Shown piece by piece: positions 5,546 through 5,916 of a stretch of 5,916 bases of DNA (within the stretch, counting starts at the first letter, position 1; each line of letters starts with the position of its first letter). Where the stretch lies: positions 1 to 5,916 of the forward strand of contig NZ_DATERI010000185.1 of assembly GCF_035271705.1 (NCBI RefSeq), written 5' to 3'. The notes beneath the pieces were generated by a model that worked only from the letters and a program-made list of their open reading frames with translations, was not told the origin of the DNA and ran no database searches. The translations under genes and the position numbers were made by a program. This DNA comes from Buttiauxella sp035271705. Lineage in GTDB: Bacteria; Pseudomonadota; Gammaproteobacteria; Enterobacterales; Enterobacteriaceae.

Positions 5546-5916
5546 TTCGCCCCCTTCACTCGCGCCAGAACCGATTCCACCATGCGCAGGCCATCTTCAC
5601 GTTCGGCACGCACCGCGTGAACAAGCCGTTCATTAATTGCCGGGAGTTGCCCTAACACATCAGCGACCACGCTTTGCAGTGATCCATCCAGAAGCTGGCG
5701 GATTTCAATCGCCATTTCCGGCATGCCAAGTTGCTGCATGATGCCTGCGGATTTGTGTTCATAATTGATAGCAATGGCAGGGGTGCCAAAGTTCATCGAG
5801 ATAATGGCAGAATGCAGTCGTGTGCCGACGGTCAGTTCACATTCACCAAGAATTTTGCCCATTTCCAGGTCATTAAGCTCATCCATCACCACGTGATATT
5901 GCTCGGGAGAGTTCAC
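5542..5916 (-). CDS. wcaK: Colanic acid pyruvyl transferase family protein WcaK, C-terminal part, cut by window edge
   Basis: Only the last 124 codons are in the window; the E. coli protein is about 426 residues as remembered, so the first two thirds lie to the right. WcaK belongs to the polysaccharide pyruvyl transferase family and is thought to add the pyruvate ketal to the colanic acid side chain. The fragment has the family signature ELTVGTRLHSAIISMNF (about fragment residues 27-43) with the conserved GTRLH, then TPAIAINYEHKSAGIMQQLG (45-64), both nearly identical to E. coli WcaK as remembered. The first codon in the window is GTG, but this is an internal valine, not a start. The stop TGA (5542-5544) overlaps the wcaL ATG, the usual tight spacing of a shared operon. 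Family identity is secure; the pyruvylation role comes from knowledge of the colanic acid cluster. Confidence 0.95.
   Translation of the reverse strand: MNSPEQYHVVMDELNDLEMGKILGECELTVGTRLHSAIISMNFGTPAIAINYEHKSAGIMQQLGMPEMAIEIRQLLDGSLQSVVADVLGQLPAINERLVHAVRAEREDGLRMVESVLARVKGAK

Noticed and set aside
5171..5620. Open frame of 149 codons on the plus strand, antisense to wcaL and wcaK
   Set aside because: It covers the wcaK-wcaL junction in antisense, has no recognisable motif, and conflicts with two strongly supported genes.
1..5916. Undescribed defence or mobile system
   Set aside because: All long minus-strand genes belong to known colanic acid and O-antigen families; no transposase, integrase, CRISPR repeats, toxin-antitoxin pair or tRNA was seen.

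Overview
The window is a piece of an enterobacterial chromosome where the colanic acid (M-antigen) operon meets the O-antigen (rfb) operon. Every recognisable gene lies on the minus strand, so transcription runs from the right edge to the left: wcaK (C-terminal part only), wcaL, wcaM, galF, then the JUMPStart/ops leader, rmlB, and rmlA (N-terminal part only). The gene order and protein sequences are close to those of Escherichia coli and its relatives. WcaM and WcaL differ from the E. coli K-12 proteins, as remembered, at many positions. That fits a related genus of Enterobacteriaceae (for example the Enterobacter, Citrobacter, Kluyvera or Lelliottia group) rather than E. coli itself, but the genus cannot be fixed from this sequence.

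Right part (2853-5916): the tail of the colanic acid operon. wcaK and wcaL share the 4-base ATGA junction. wcaM follows wcaL after a 29-base gap that contains a 12-base perfect palindrome touching the wcaM ribosome binding site. These genes encode a pyruvyl transferase family protein, a GT4-type glycosyltransferase and a probably exported beta-helix protein. All belong to making or finishing the colanic acid repeat unit.

Middle (1782-2852): galF, a GalU paralogue, has its own promoter with a consensus TATAAT and a short leader. No intrinsic terminator is visible after wcaM, so read-through into galF is possible. galF is closed by a good intrinsic terminator (stem of 9 bp, then seven U).

Left part (1-1781): the start of the O-antigen operon. 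Between the galF terminator and rmlB lie two neighbouring imperfect hairpins, a 39-bp JUMPStart element containing the ops sequence that recruits RfaH, and an AT-rich leader. rmlB has a GTG start and is followed by rmlA with a TAATG stop/start overlap. RmlA and RmlB make dTDP-4-keto-6-deoxyglucose, the branch point to dTDP-rhamnose or to dTDP-aminosugars. rmlD does not stand between them as it does in the common rmlBDAC order, so the final sugar cannot be told from this window. G+C falls from about 55-65% in sampled lines of wcaL to about 39% in the rmlA fragment, as expected at the edge of a variable O-antigen locus.

No mobile element, CRISPR array, tRNA or rRNA was seen. The region is largely conventional. 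The most useful second looks are the leader hairpins, the rmlB-rmlA junction and the wcaM N-terminus.
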